In this document: one piece after another, positions 8,560-16,273 of the stretch
Layout of the letters: each line of letters begins with the position of its first letter
How positions within the stretch are numbered: position 1 is the first letter of the stretch
Origin: DASWHX01 sp036397995
GTDB taxonomy: Bacteria > Bacteroidota > Bacteroidia > Cytophagales > Cyclobacteriaceae
Direction: 5' to 3'
DNA length: 27,248 nt
NCBI GenBank assembly: GCA_036397995.1
Contig: DASWHX010000041.1
Span: 1 to 27,248 of the forward strand
Made by a program: the position numbers and the translations under genes
The notes under the pieces: generated by a model
The model's input: only the letters and a program-made list of their open reading frames with translations
What the model was told of the DNA's origin: nothing
Databases searched by the model: none

Positions 8560-9015
8560 TTAAGGAAATACTCTTTTCATTAATGGTAAAAATCGTCCTT
8601 TAGGATAACTCTCTCTTTGACCAAACGTTTTAAAACCCTGGCTTTGATAAAACTTTTCGGAATTAGGATCGGATTCCACAATAACTTCAGATTTTTCCAT
8701 TACCACAATCTGAAGAGTTTCCTGCAATAATTTCTTCCCATAACCTTTTCCGATGTATTTAGGTGCAATCCATAAATGAATTACTTCATAAGCATCAGGC
8801 TTTTTCACAATTGCACAAAATCCGATGATCCTATCCGTGCTGATTTTATAAACATGGTTTTCCTCCAGAAATTTGCGGGTTATGCGGAGTGTTTCTACCC
8901 AGTTTTGCAACCAATCAAGCGGGTAACCCCAGTGCATTTTTGACTCTACACTTATTTGATTAAGAATGGGCAAATCGTAGGGCATGGCCCTTTCAACTCT
9001 GGCGTCGTTACTCAT
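8560..9015 (-). CDS. GNAT family N-acetyltransferase
   Basis: This 151-residue cytoplasmic enzyme has the GNAT fold. The acetyl-CoA binding motif A is visible as HLWIAPKYIGKGYGKKLLQE, with the Q/R-x-x-G-x-G/A-like core IGKGYG at about residues 88-93. The later strand-loop FYQSQGFKTFG matches motif B, where a Tyr commonly serves as the general acid. The N-terminal region carries the acceptor-site residues, and the substrate cannot be read from the sequence. The length is typical of a single-domain GNAT. It precedes the S9 peptidase gene by 40 bases on the same strand; no functional link is obvious. Confidence 0.88.
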   Translation of the reverse strand: MSNDARVERAMPYDLPILNQISVESKMHWGYPLDWLQNWVETLRITRKFLEENHVYKISTDRIIGFCAIVKKPDAYEVIHLWIAPKYIGKGYGKKLLQETLQIVVMEKSEVIVESDPNSEKFYQSQGFKTFGQRESYPKGRFLPLMKRVFP

Positions 9016-9076
9016 ATAAAGAATTGCTAAGTGAATTTAAGCAAATATCTTTATAAGTAAATACCTGAGAAGTTTA

Positions 9077-9126
9077 GGGGGGAAGGAGAGCAGGTCTTAC
9101 GACCTACCCTCCCCTACAATCCCCCA
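9077..9126 (-). terminator. G/C-rich hairpin with GUAA tetraloop downstream of the respiratory cluster
   Basis: Reading the minus strand, GGGGAGGGTAGGTC, the loop GTAA and GACCTGCTCTCCTTCCCC fold into a long stem. Its inner five pairs are perfect (9092-9096 with 9101-9105) and the outer purine/pyrimidine tracts pair imperfectly. GUAA is a GNRA-type loop closed by a C-G pair. It begins about 17 nt past the last gene of the cluster (stop codon at 9143). No U-run follows, so it may be a transcript-stabilising 3' end or an interspersed repeat rather than an intrinsic terminator. Confidence 0.4.
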
Positions 9127-9142
9127 AACCAAAAAGAGGATC

Positions 9143-10015
9143 TTACGGCGTTTTGCCAATTTTTTTTATTTTGAAAATTAACATGACCAGGTATATCATG
9201 GTGCCCCAAATACTTATAATGATCAGGTTTGGAAAAACCAATAACCAAATTGGTGCCTTATCACGGGAGGCCCAAAGCGATCTCCCACCAAACGAGTCAT
9301 CACTTTCAGAGACAATAGTCCCCCACTGTGCCTCCTTCTCCATTTTCAGGTTTCCCAGGTTGTCATCATCTTCAACAAAAGCCATGATTGTTAATATACC
9401 ATCGGGACCACCGGGAATATCTTCAGGAAAACTTGCGGTAAAAACACCCTCATCGTCTGTCTCATAGGTATCTTCTCCGATTGATAATGTCCCAAATGTT
9501 CTTTTTACCTGCAGTTTTACAAACACTTCCTGAGCAGGTTCAATTGTTCCATCTTCTAAATATTTGTTGATTTGCACTTTTACTTCTTTCTCCTCGCCTT
9601 CAAGCAATTCAATGGTTATCTTCGCCTTCGTAATTTCAATATTATCATCATTGTCTTCAAAGTTTGGATCATCGGTAACGGAGGCTATGAAGGTAAAAAA
9701 AGATGTTGTATCCCAAAGTGAATTAAATTCTTTACCTGGCTGGAGATTAGCTTTGCCATCTGAATCCGTTGCTAATGAACCAAGTAAATTCAATTCATCC
9801 ATTTCAGAATGATAGAATTTTACTTTCACATTTTCAACAGGCTGATACCGTCGGTCTACCCTGGTTCTGATTAATGCGGTTAGAGTTGGAGGGCCATTAT
9901 TTAATTGATGGAAAGAAAGATCAACGCGTACAGCAGCTTTTTCCTGGGGCATTGCTATAGAAGCGCTTAAAAATATCAACACAAGAATTACCAAATATTT
10001 TCTAATTCTGATCAT
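9143..10015 (-). CDS. Ig-like single-pass membrane protein of the NrfCD cluster
   Basis: I do not recognise this family. From the ATG at 10015 it has 290 residues. There is a signal peptide (MIRIRKYLVILVLIFLSASI...PQ), then two Ig/CNA-B-like beta domains at about 25-120 and 125-235. Each of these has a DSDGKANL- or DDEGVFTASF-type turn typical of such folds and many acidic residues. A C-terminal membrane helix follows (APIWLLVFPNLIIISIWGTM) and then a short Lys-rich cytoplasmic end. It is therefore a periplasmic domain anchored in the inner membrane. Its start overlaps the stop of the NrfD-like gene by 14 bases, suggesting translational coupling and a role in the same complex, perhaps docking a periplasmic cytochrome. 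An ATG at 10036 would add seven residues and enlarge the overlap. Confidence 0.7.
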   Translation of the reverse strand: MIRIRKYLVILVLIFLSASIAMPQEKAAVRVDLSFHQLNNGPPTLTALIRTRVDRRYQPVENVKVKFYHSEMDELNLLGSLATDSDGKANLQPGKEFNSLWDTTSFFTFIASVTDDPNFEDNDDNIEITKAKITIELLEGEEKEVKVQINKYLEDGTIEPAQEVFVKLQVKRTFGTLSIGEDTYETDDEGVFTASFPEDIPGGPDGILTIMAFVEDDDNLGNLKMEKEAQWGTIVSESDDSFGGRSLWASRDKAPIWLLVFPNLIIISIWGTMIYLVMLIFKIKKIGKTP

Positions 10016-11312
10016 GATTCTTAGTGTTTCGTTCATGAATTGTTTCCGCTATCGGAACGATCGGAAAATACCTTACAAAGAAAGTTACAATTAGCAATGC
10101 TCCCGCAAGGGAGCCAATGGTTATACTCCATTCTTCCCAGGTTGGGGAATAATGCAAATAATTCCCGGGCACATCGTACATGGGCAGAAAAGGATGAAGC
10201 AGAGTAGGAGTTACAATCAGGAATCGTTTGAACCAAGCCCCTGCAACAACTAATATTCCGATAATAAACATAGGCACTGGTCTTCTTCCCTTCGGAAATA
10301 ATAACACTATCACCGGGATAACCATTCCCAGAAGAATTACAGGCCAAAATATGGCAGCGTAATCTCCGGTGAATAATCCGGTAAGATGTTCTACTTCCGG
10401 TTTCTTCATCTTAAATGCAGGAACAAGATATTCATTGATATTGAAATACAGATAAAGCAAACTGAGCAATACGAGTAATTTACCCATATGATCAAAATGC
10501 TTTTCAGTGATGTAATCTTCAAGTTTGTATGTTCGGCGAAGAGCATACATCGCTATAACAACACCGCCTGCCCCAACAAGAAACGCTCCGGAAACAAAGT
10601 AGGCTCCAAAGTTAGTGGAATCCCATCCCGGCCTATAGGTTGTGGCAAAGAGCCAGGAGGTGACTGTATGTATAGCCAGTGCAACCGGAATAATAATAAT
10701 CGAAAGTATCTTGATGGCTTTTTCTACCAGTTTTTTTTGGTCTGCACTTCCCACCCAGTTGGGATTCATCCATTTCTGAATTTTTCTGATAAATCCCGGA
10801 ATGGGCGGATTATATTTCTGCATAATCTTCAAATCCGGAATCAGGGGAAAATAAAGCAACAGCAAGCTTATGAACAAATAGGTGGTAATCACGATTACAT
10901 CCCAAATTATAGGAGATTGAAGCCGTCCATAAGCGAATAAATGCAAAAGCCGGTCTGGCCTGCCCATATCAATTACAATAATTAGTGAAGCGAAAACAAT
11001 GGCAGCAACTGCAATTATTTCTGCGATTCGGGTTAAGGGCGTACTCCAGTTTGCATTAGTTAATCGCAACACCGCGGTTATAAGTGAACCCACTAATGAA
11101 ATGGCTACGAAGAATACAAAATTTGAAATGTAGATACCCCAGGAAGCATAATCTCTCATGGCGGTTATTCCCAAGCCAAACCGCAATTGCTTTGTATAAG
11201 CGTAAAGTCCAAAAGCGGCTATTGCCAGGAGAATATAAACCCAGATTTTACCGGCCTTGCCAAATTTTACCGGCATTAAATCCCGGGCTATTTTTTCCGA
11301 ATTCATCTCCAT
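10002..11312 (-). CDS. NrfD/PsrC-type quinone-interacting membrane subunit
   Basis: This is an integral membrane protein of 436 residues with about nine or ten helices. The early signature GITAMRDYASWGIYISNFVF is typical of the NrfD/PsrC/HybB superfamily, followed by IVIDMGRPDR at the end of an early helix. These proteins bind quinol/quinone and exchange electrons with a periplasmic Fe-S partner. That partner is encoded immediately upstream, with two bases between the stop codon and this ATG. The downstream Ig-like gene overlaps this gene's end. No catalytic molybdopterin subunit is encoded nearby, so the complex probably passes electrons between the quinone pool and the cytochromes encoded upstream; the direction of flow cannot be read. 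The gene name nrfD is avoided because no NrfA is present. Confidence 0.88.
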   Translation of the reverse strand: MEMNSEKIARDLMPVKFGKAGKIWVYILLAIAAFGLYAYTKQLRFGLGITAMRDYASWGIYISNFVFFVAISLVGSLITAVLRLTNANWSTPLTRIAEIIAVAAIVFASLIIVIDMGRPDRLLHLFAYGRLQSPIIWDVIVITTYLFISLLLLYFPLIPDLKIMQKYNPPIPGFIRKIQKWMNPNWVGSADQKKLVEKAIKILSIIIIPVALAIHTVTSWLFATTYRPGWDSTNFGAYFVSGAFLVGAGGVVIAMYALRRTYKLEDYITEKHFDHMGKLLVLLSLLYLYFNINEYLVPAFKMKKPEVEHLTGLFTGDYAAIFWPVILLGMVIPVIVLLFPKGRRPVPMFIIGILVVAGAWFKRFLIVTPTLLHPFLPMYDVPGNYLHYSPTWEEWSITIGSLAGALLIVTFFVRYFPIVPIAETIHERNTKNHDQN

Positions 11313-11314
11313 TG

Positions 11315-12235
11315 CTAGTTCTTTTTCTCTTCTTCTAATCCTTCCTCAAATGGGAATAACCTGTTAGCAGGTGGCAGATAATAAACCCTGGGTTTTGTAC
11401 CCAAATCTTCCATTAACCTGTATCCTGCCTTGTCTTTTATTAGTTGACTAAACCGAAAAGTTTCTGCTCCGTTAGTAACGGTATCTTCATTCAAATCACC
11501 AAAAAAGAAAACACCATTAGGACAAGCAGACACACAATGCGGCAATTTCCCTTCCCGAGCCATATCCGGGCAGAAATCACATTTATTAACAGTACCTATT
11601 TTTGGCGGAACGCTGGTTTCGGAACTGTATTCTCGTTGCAAAACTTCCAGGGGTAATACCGGCTCATCCCAATTAAAAACCCGGGTGGAATAAGGACATG
11701 CTGCCATACAAAACCTGCAACCAATACATCGTTCATTATCAATTAGAACCAGGCCGTCCTCGCGTTTGAATGTTGCATCAACCGGACAAACTTTTACACA
11801 TGGAGGCTCATCACAATGCATGCAGGTTGTAGGCTGCCAATAGGGGGCGGTATGTGGCGCGTCCTGCATTGGATAAATTTTTATCCAATTCTGGCCTTCA
11901 GTAACAAAATGCATTTTATTACAGGCCGCCTGACACTTTTTAAGATTTTTGCACCTTGACAAATCGATTACCATGACAAACTTCTTACCCGGAATTCCTT
12001 TCCTTGCATCTGAATTATGGACATGTTGTGTTTCAGGCACCGGCTTTAAATAGGCTCTGTCAATTTCAATAACATGGCCGTCATCAGAGAGTAGTTTTAC
12101 AATTTCGCCACTTTCCTTTACATTTTCTTCAAGCAATGGTGAGAAGGGATTCTCTGCCAAAGAAACAGCGCCAACACCCGACAATAAGCTGCCTTTCAAA
12201 AATTCTCTCCTGGTTTGATTATGTTTCTCTTCCAT
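11315..12235 (-). CDS. Tat-exported 4Fe-4S ferredoxin-type subunit (NrfC/PsrB-like), one Cys missing
   Basis: The product is 306 residues. It begins with a twin-arginine signal (TRREFLKG at 8-15, then a short hydrophobic stretch), so it is folded and exported. Cysteine motifs: I at Cys95, Cys101 and Cys105; II at Cys138, 141, 146 and 150 (CMHCDEPPCVKVCP); III at Cys170, 173, 176 and 180 (CIGCRFCMAACP); IV at Cys219, 222, 234 and 238. Motif I normally has four cysteines (C-x2-C-x2-C-x3-C), but the second position is Leu98. So 15 of 16 ligands are present and one cluster may be [3Fe-4S] or altered. Residues 45-58 (IVKLLSDDGHVIEI) resemble a segment of the small protein encoded just upstream. 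The expected partner is the NrfD-like subunit two bases downstream. Confidence 0.9.
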   Translation of the reverse strand: MEEKHNQTRREFLKGSLLSGVGAVSLAENPFSPLLEENVKESGEIVKLLSDDGHVIEIDRAYLKPVPETQHVHNSDARKGIPGKKFVMVIDLSRCKNLKKCQAACNKMHFVTEGQNWIKIYPMQDAPHTAPYWQPTTCMHCDEPPCVKVCPVDATFKREDGLVLIDNERCIGCRFCMAACPYSTRVFNWDEPVLPLEVLQREYSSETSVPPKIGTVNKCDFCPDMAREGKLPHCVSACPNGVFFFGDLNEDTVTNGAETFRFSQLIKDKAGYRLMEDLGTKPRVYYLPPANRLFPFEEGLEEEKKN

Positions 12236-12246
12236 TTTTTCTCCGG

Positions 12247-12486
12247 TTATGTATTATGTTTCCAAATCCAGGTTTGCATTTCCTTAAGGTTTACCTTGTG
12301 CGTTTTCTTCGGAAGTCTGTCAAGTGGTACTTCCACTAATTTGCCGTCTTTGGTTAACATTTTTACAACCTCAGGTTTTCTTCGAATTGAAAAAATCCAT
12401 GCTATGGCAATTCCTGCTGCGGAACCCAGAATCCATTTGAGATATTTTCTCCGTAAATTGCTTCTCTTTTTATCTAAAAACTCCAT
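12247..12486 (-). CDS. Small Tat-like membrane protein sharing a motif with the Fe-S subunit
   Basis: This 79-residue protein has an N-terminal basic twin-arginine-like segment (LRRKYLKWILG at 11-21), one membrane helix at about 17-33 and a soluble tail. Residues 40-53 (VVKMLTKDGKLVEV) match the N-terminal part of the neighbouring Fe-S protein (IVKLLSDDGHVIEI) in sequence and in distance from the RR motif. It has no cysteine, so it binds no cluster by itself. It overlaps the end of the barrel gene by 13 bases and sits 11 bases before the Fe-S gene, firmly inside the cluster. It may be a membrane anchor or assembly subunit that arose by duplication of the Fe-S protein's N-terminus. The family is not recognised. 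Confidence 0.75.
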   Translation of the reverse strand: MEFLDKKRSNLRRKYLKWILGSAAGIAIAWIFSIRRKPEVVKMLTKDGKLVEVPLDRLPKKTHKVNLKEMQTWIWKHNT

Positions 12487-13349
12487 AATCTGGTAATATT
12501 GAAACCAATCAAAAATTCACCTTTAGTAAAATCATATTCATTAAAAGTATTATTCTCCTGGGGAAGAATACCCTGGTAATTGCTCACAAATACCTGAAAT
12601 GCATGTGAGCCTGTGCTGAATTCAAGACCGATGGTTATGTTAGGTTTTAAATCAAAATTGGGATCATCATGGTTGGTAATCTGTTGCACATAGTTTATAA
12701 GAATTGCTCCCTGAGAACTGAATCTAAACCGGCCACCGGCACTTATTGCAATTATATCATTGCTATAAAGGGAATCTATTGCATTGTAATGACTGAAACT
12801 GGGAGCAACCTGAAGGGAGAGTTTTGAACTTAATCGTGAGGCAATAATTAGTTCATGGTGGTAAGAAAACCGGTGAACCGGTTTGCTAAACAGGCTTTTA
12901 TCTCTGCTATCTCTGGCAATGTTTGTGTAATAGGTTAAACTTACAGGAATACTCCAGTCGCGCCGTTGTTTTAAAATTGCATACTTCAGACTGAGATCCA
13001 GGTATTTTTTGAATTTTCCAAATCCAAATCCAACCGCCAGATTATTTATGGGTGTATAGGTAAATCCCATTCTAATATTTGCAGGTGCATAAATGCCAAA
13101 AAGATCGGTGATTCCTTCTTCGACAGTTCCAAACCGGTGTTGAATATCAAATTCAAGAGTTTTATGGTTGGGAACCATTACGGACTGCAAATCCATGAGT
13201 AAAGCGCTTTCAAATGTTGGCCTGACAGGTCTATTATCAGCGTCTGTTCCTTCTTCTTCTTGTGCAAACAAAGAATTTGATATTAATATTGGCAATAAGA
13301 TGAGTAATTTTACTCCTCCTGATAAATTCTTATTGGTTTGGTTTTTCAT
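12474..13349 (-). CDS. DUF5777-like outer-membrane beta-barrel protein
   Basis: The product is 291 residues with a signal peptide ending SNSLFAQ at about residue 30. The body is an alternating-strand barrel that begins LLMDLQSVMVPNHKTLEFDI, then QHRFGTVEEGITDLFGIYAP, a pattern I associate with the DUF5777 family of Bacteroidota. It ends with ITRLWSF, an aromatic-terminated strand. Such barrels recur next to YceI-like and cytochrome lipoproteins in this phylum, but their function is unknown. Possibilities include a pore for a small substrate or a scaffold for surface cytochromes. The start lies 13 bases after the cytochrome lipoprotein's stop codon and the 3' end overlaps the small membrane protein gene, so all are in one transcript. 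Confidence 0.78.
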   Translation of the reverse strand: MKNQTNKNLSGGVKLLILLPILISNSLFAQEEEGTDADNRPVRPTFESALLMDLQSVMVPNHKTLEFDIQHRFGTVEEGITDLFGIYAPANIRMGFTYTPINNLAVGFGFGKFKKYLDLSLKYAILKQRRDWSIPVSLTYYTNIARDSRDKSLFSKPVHRFSYHHELIIASRLSSKLSLQVAPSFSHYNAIDSLYSNDIIAISAGGRFRFSSQGAILINYVQQITNHDDPNFDLKPNITIGLEFSTGSHAFQVFVSNYQGILPQENNTFNEYDFTKGEFLIGFNITRLWSF

Positions 13350-13362
13350 GATTTTTTAAGAT

Positions 13363-13737
13363 TTAATTGTCTAAAGCACCTTGTTCAATCCATTTAAGTA
13401 TTATGGCCCGGTCCTGATCAGTTGCATAGGTTTTCATTTTCCCAATGTTTATTTGCTGATAGATCTTGCTATTAGCAGGATCAGCCAAATTCACATAACC
13501 AAAGAAGGTAAGGCTATTGTATGCATTGCCGATAGTCAGGTTTGGTTGCTGGCCTCCGGCCGAATGACAACCAGGAAGTGCGCATGATTTTGTAAATATG
13601 GGTTGAACATCAATCGAAAAGCTGACATTCTCCGGAACTTCCACTTCCTGTGGAATAATCTCATCATAAGTACACGAATAAATGATCGTACCCAGGAAAA
13701 ATATTATGGCCATAATGCTTTTTATTCCCTGTTTCAT
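13363..13737 (-). CDS. Cytochrome c-like lipoprotein with CX4CH heme motif
   Basis: This is a 124-residue lipoprotein. The signal sequence ends in IIYSC with Cys22 as the lipidated residue. After the linker, FSIDVQPIFTKSCALPGCHS contains Cys52-x4-Cys57-His58, a heme-attachment variant with four rather than two spacer residues. This variant occurs in Bacteroidota and Planctomycete-type cytochrome domains. Met101 in GKMKTYATD and the final helix (DQDRAIILKWIEQGA) fit a small class I fold. It probably carries one heme on the periplasmic or outer-membrane side. The start codon lies one base after the stop of the EB_dh/cytochrome gene, a sign of translational coupling and of a shared function in electron transfer. 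Confidence 0.82.
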   Translation of the reverse strand: MKQGIKSIMAIIFFLGTIIYSCTYDEIIPQEVEVPENVSFSIDVQPIFTKSCALPGCHSAGGQQPNLTIGNAYNSLTFFGYVNLADPANSKIYQQINIGKMKTYATDQDRAIILKWIEQGALDN

Positions 13738-13738
13738 T

Positions 13739-14995
13739 TTAATTTTTTGGTTTGAAGGTTAATTCAATATTCATTTCTCCAATCTTGTTTAAATCATCAT
13801 TGTCAGATAAATACACATGAAAAGTATATGGAGAATTGTCCGGGTTAAAAACAATGTCATCAAGGTTGCCTGTGTTTAACTGCCTGATCAGCAATACTAC
13901 GTATCCTCCATTAGAAGCTTTTTCATCAATCAATGCCAATTGCACATTTGAAAGTGCACTGATGTCAGAATTACTGCCGGTTGGATTTTGAATTAAATAA
14001 CCTGGTATTCCGGAATACGCTTTTAGCCTGGCATAAAGATTCACTCTCTCCTCTTCGGTTAATCCTGAATAATAGGATGACCCGTCATGGTTCCCGGAAC
14101 TGACAAAAGCTTGAAAGGCAGTAAAAGTCTGTCTCATAAACCTGGCTCGATCATTTAAAGCTTTGGCCTCCCCTCCTACGGCATTAACCCCATGACAGGA
14201 TGAGCAGGTAGTTTGAAATACCATGTCGCCAAGTTCTGCATCACCGGTAAGTGGCTTGGTATTTAACAGGTAATACCCCGGATCTAAAAATGTTAGTCCC
14301 CCCGGGGAACGATCAAGTTGCTGGTTATCTATTCCATCCCAGTCAAGCATAGGACCGGAGCGGTTATCTTCAGGGTCTACTGCATTTCTGATAAATATCT
14401 TATCTCCCGCGTCAAACTGATTCCCTGTTCCACTATTGAATAAATCCAGGGCATACCCAAGTGGTTCTGACAAAGCAAGTGACCACTTCCAAACGTCAGA
14501 TTCATTCGATGACACGGGAAATACAAAAATTATGTTATCATCATTCTGCTGGGACGTCCACCCTGTTGTTGAACCAGACTTATCAGGATCCGAGGGTCCA
14601 TTCAGAAACCAGGATCCATTTGACGCATTGTAAGTTTCGTCCTGCCAACTCGCCAATATGTACAGGTAACTGTCATCATATCCGGCTTTCAATTCCAAAA
14701 TAGGATCAATCCCTTCATTGAAACTTGAGGTTCCGTTAATAGTCCCACTCATATTAAATAATCCATCATCGGTTGGAACTTCACCGCTGGTTATTGTTGT
14801 GGCTGTAACCTCATAATAGTTTAAGGTGTTCCAAAAGGGAGCTGTAATGCTATTAGGAATTGTTGTTGTATAAACCGCTTCCAGCGAAGTTGTTGCTTTT
14901 GGAACAAATGGCTTGGGAGGTGGTTCGTTTTCAAAGTAAGTGCATCCCGCCAGAAGAGCCGGAAATATCATAAATATTTTTAGTCTGCTTTTCAT
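13739..14995 (-). CDS. Ethylbenzene dehydrogenase-like lipoprotein with inserted cytochrome c domain
   Basis: This is a 418-residue lipoprotein (lipobox LLAGC, Cys18). Residues about 35-225 resemble the heme-binding beta-sandwich of the ethylbenzene-dehydrogenase gamma/DOMON-like family (LKAGYDDSYLYILASWQDE, then DNIIFVFPVS and DVWKWSLALSEPLGYALD). A class I cytochrome c domain follows at about 250-330 with CSSCH at 264-268. Residues about 350-418 then resume the sandwich's closing strands (GGYVVLLIRQLNTGNLDDIV, then YTFHVYLSDND). The cytochrome thus appears inserted within the EB_dh fold. In known family members that fold holds a b-type heme, so two hemes per chain are plausible. It sits 54 bases after the YceI-like gene and one base before the next cytochrome gene. 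Its electron partner is inferred to be the monoheme cytochrome or the NrfCD pair. Confidence 0.82.
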   Translation of the reverse strand: MKSRLKIFMIFPALLAGCTYFENEPPPKPFVPKATTSLEAVYTTTIPNSITAPFWNTLNYYEVTATTITSGEVPTDDGLFNMSGTINGTSSFNEGIDPILELKAGYDDSYLYILASWQDETYNASNGSWFLNGPSDPDKSGSTTGWTSQQNDDNIIFVFPVSSNESDVWKWSLALSEPLGYALDLFNSGTGNQFDAGDKIFIRNAVDPEDNRSGPMLDWDGIDNQQLDRSPGGLTFLDPGYYLLNTKPLTGDAELGDMVFQTTCSSCHGVNAVGGEAKALNDRARFMRQTFTAFQAFVSSGNHDGSSYYSGLTEEERVNLYARLKAYSGIPGYLIQNPTGSNSDISALSNVQLALIDEKASNGGYVVLLIRQLNTGNLDDIVFNPDNSPYTFHVYLSDNDDLNKIGEMNIELTFKPKN

Positions 14996-15049
14996 CGGCT
15001 TGGGGTAGGTAGAAAAAGGTTAAGGGAGTGTTTTCACTCCCTGGAGTTA

Positions 15050-16165
15050 CTACTTATTCTTTCTCAGTTGAATATTAACATATACTTTGATTGGTTCATC
15101 AACAATATTTGATGAGAAAATATTGAAATCTGCCTTCGCGTTCATTATCATTTTACCTTCAAAGCTTGCATAAAATCTGGTTGCATCTTCAGTTCCGGTT
15201 CGGTATTTAAATACAATTTGGGCTGCTTTGGTTACCATCGTATTCGGGTTATTGGTAATGCCATAAGGGCTTGAAGGAGTTGTTGACATTACCGCAGAGA
15301 AGGAAAGGTTTCCTTTGGCAATAAAACCATCTCCATACGGCTCCACGCTTGTGCTGGTAAAACTGGCATATCGCTGAGGGTCTGTAACGGTAGCTGGGAA
15401 TGTTGCATCAGCGAATATCCCAAAGGTAGTTGCAATACAATTTGTTTCTGTAAATACAGTTGATTCGGTTAATGCGTTAAACTCACCATCCCAAAGTGGA
15501 TCACGTCCGCCTCTTGTACGGGTATTAACACTCATTAAATCAACTTCAGCCATCAAAGAGCTGGTGGAAAGACTGGCTGGGTCAAGATTCAATATCAATT
15601 TGGTTACTCTTCCGAATGATCCGGTAAATTCTGAATTTTCTTCCTTAAAATCGAAAGCGAAATCTACCGTTGTATGATTTGGGTCAAATTCCCATTCTGT
15701 GGCGTTTCCGGCTCCTCCTTCTCTTCCATCATAATTTATGTCCATTGCACTGGCCATTGTTTGACCTACAGATACAAGTGTTATGTTTTCGGTGACATCC
15801 ACACCACCAATTACCACTTCAATGTCATCACCTGCATTGAAGTTAACACCTTCCAACCTTGCTCCTAAATTCTGGTTATCAGTGTAATAATTAGCATTAA
15901 GGTAATATGTTCCGGCCTCAAGATTATCAAAAATATAATTCCCGGAAGCATCCGCTATAGAAGTAAAATTATATTCCAGGGCATTTGCAGTTTTAGCAAG
16001 TAAAACAACTGAACCTCCTGCCGCAGTGTTTCCGCTAATTCCAGGATAAGTTACTGTGCCTGATATTGATAATAATGGAGCAGGATCATCATCACTACAT
16101 CTAACAGTTAGTAATAGGAGTAGGGTACTCAGAAACGATACCCATAATATTCTGTGCGTTTTCAT
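15050..16165 (-). CDS. Surface-type lipoprotein: carboxypeptidase-regulatory-like plus YceI-like domain
   Basis: The product has 371 residues. The signal peptide is followed by Cys23-Ser-Asp-Asp-Asp; S(D/E)3 after the lipidated Cys is the export signal established for surface lipoproteins in Bacteroides. The residue before Cys23 is Arg, which is unusual for a lipobox. Residues about 33-130 form a carboxypeptidase-regulatory-like beta-sandwich (ISGTVTYPG, then DASGNYIFDNLEAGTYYLNA). Residues about 155-370 resemble YceI (FDPNHTTVDFAFDFKEENSE, then FTGSFGRVTKLILNLDPASL, TRGGRDPLW and a late NAKADFNIF strand). YceI proteins are lipocalin-like and bind polyisoprenoid chains such as long quinones. 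In a quinone-linked cytochrome cluster this domain may handle a quinone or other lipid; that is inference. Confidence 0.78.
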   Translation of the reverse strand: MKTHRILWVSFLSTLLLLLTVRCSDDDPAPLLSISGTVTYPGISGNTAAGGSVVLLAKTANALEYNFTSIADASGNYIFDNLEAGTYYLNANYYTDNQNLGARLEGVNFNAGDDIEVVIGGVDVTENITLVSVGQTMASAMDINYDGREGGAGNATEWEFDPNHTTVDFAFDFKEENSEFTGSFGRVTKLILNLDPASLSTSSLMAEVDLMSVNTRTRGGRDPLWDGEFNALTESTVFTETNCIATTFGIFADATFPATVTDPQRYASFTSTSVEPYGDGFIAKGNLSFSAVMSTTPSSPYGITNNPNTMVTKAAQIVFKYRTGTEDATRFYASFEGKMIMNAKADFNIFSSNIVDEPIKVYVNIQLRKNK

Positions 16166-16229
16166 CTTCTTTTTGATTTAGGTATAATAATTATTTTTGT
16201 AAGGTATTTTTACTATCAAGGAAATACTA

Positions 16230-16256
16230 TGACCTCGATCAATAGTCACCATGACT
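16230..16256 (-). promoter_or_regulatory. Possible operator upstream of the YceI-like gene
   Basis: The 108-base gap between the secreted-unknown gene and the YceI-like gene holds two partly symmetric elements: TTGATCGAGGTCA (minus strand, 16230-16242) and AGTCACCATGACT (16244-16256). The first resembles a degenerate TTGAT-N4-ATCAA Crp/Fnr site with one poor half; the second has perfect five-base arms. This suggests a possible second control point inside the cluster. The evidence is weak. Confidence 0.2.
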
Positions 16257-16273
16257 TTTATCATCCAATCCAA

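Noticed and set aside
10033..10347. 104-codon Cys-rich minus-strand frame
   Set aside because: Lies entirely within the NrfD-like gene in another frame; cysteines come from out-of-frame codons.
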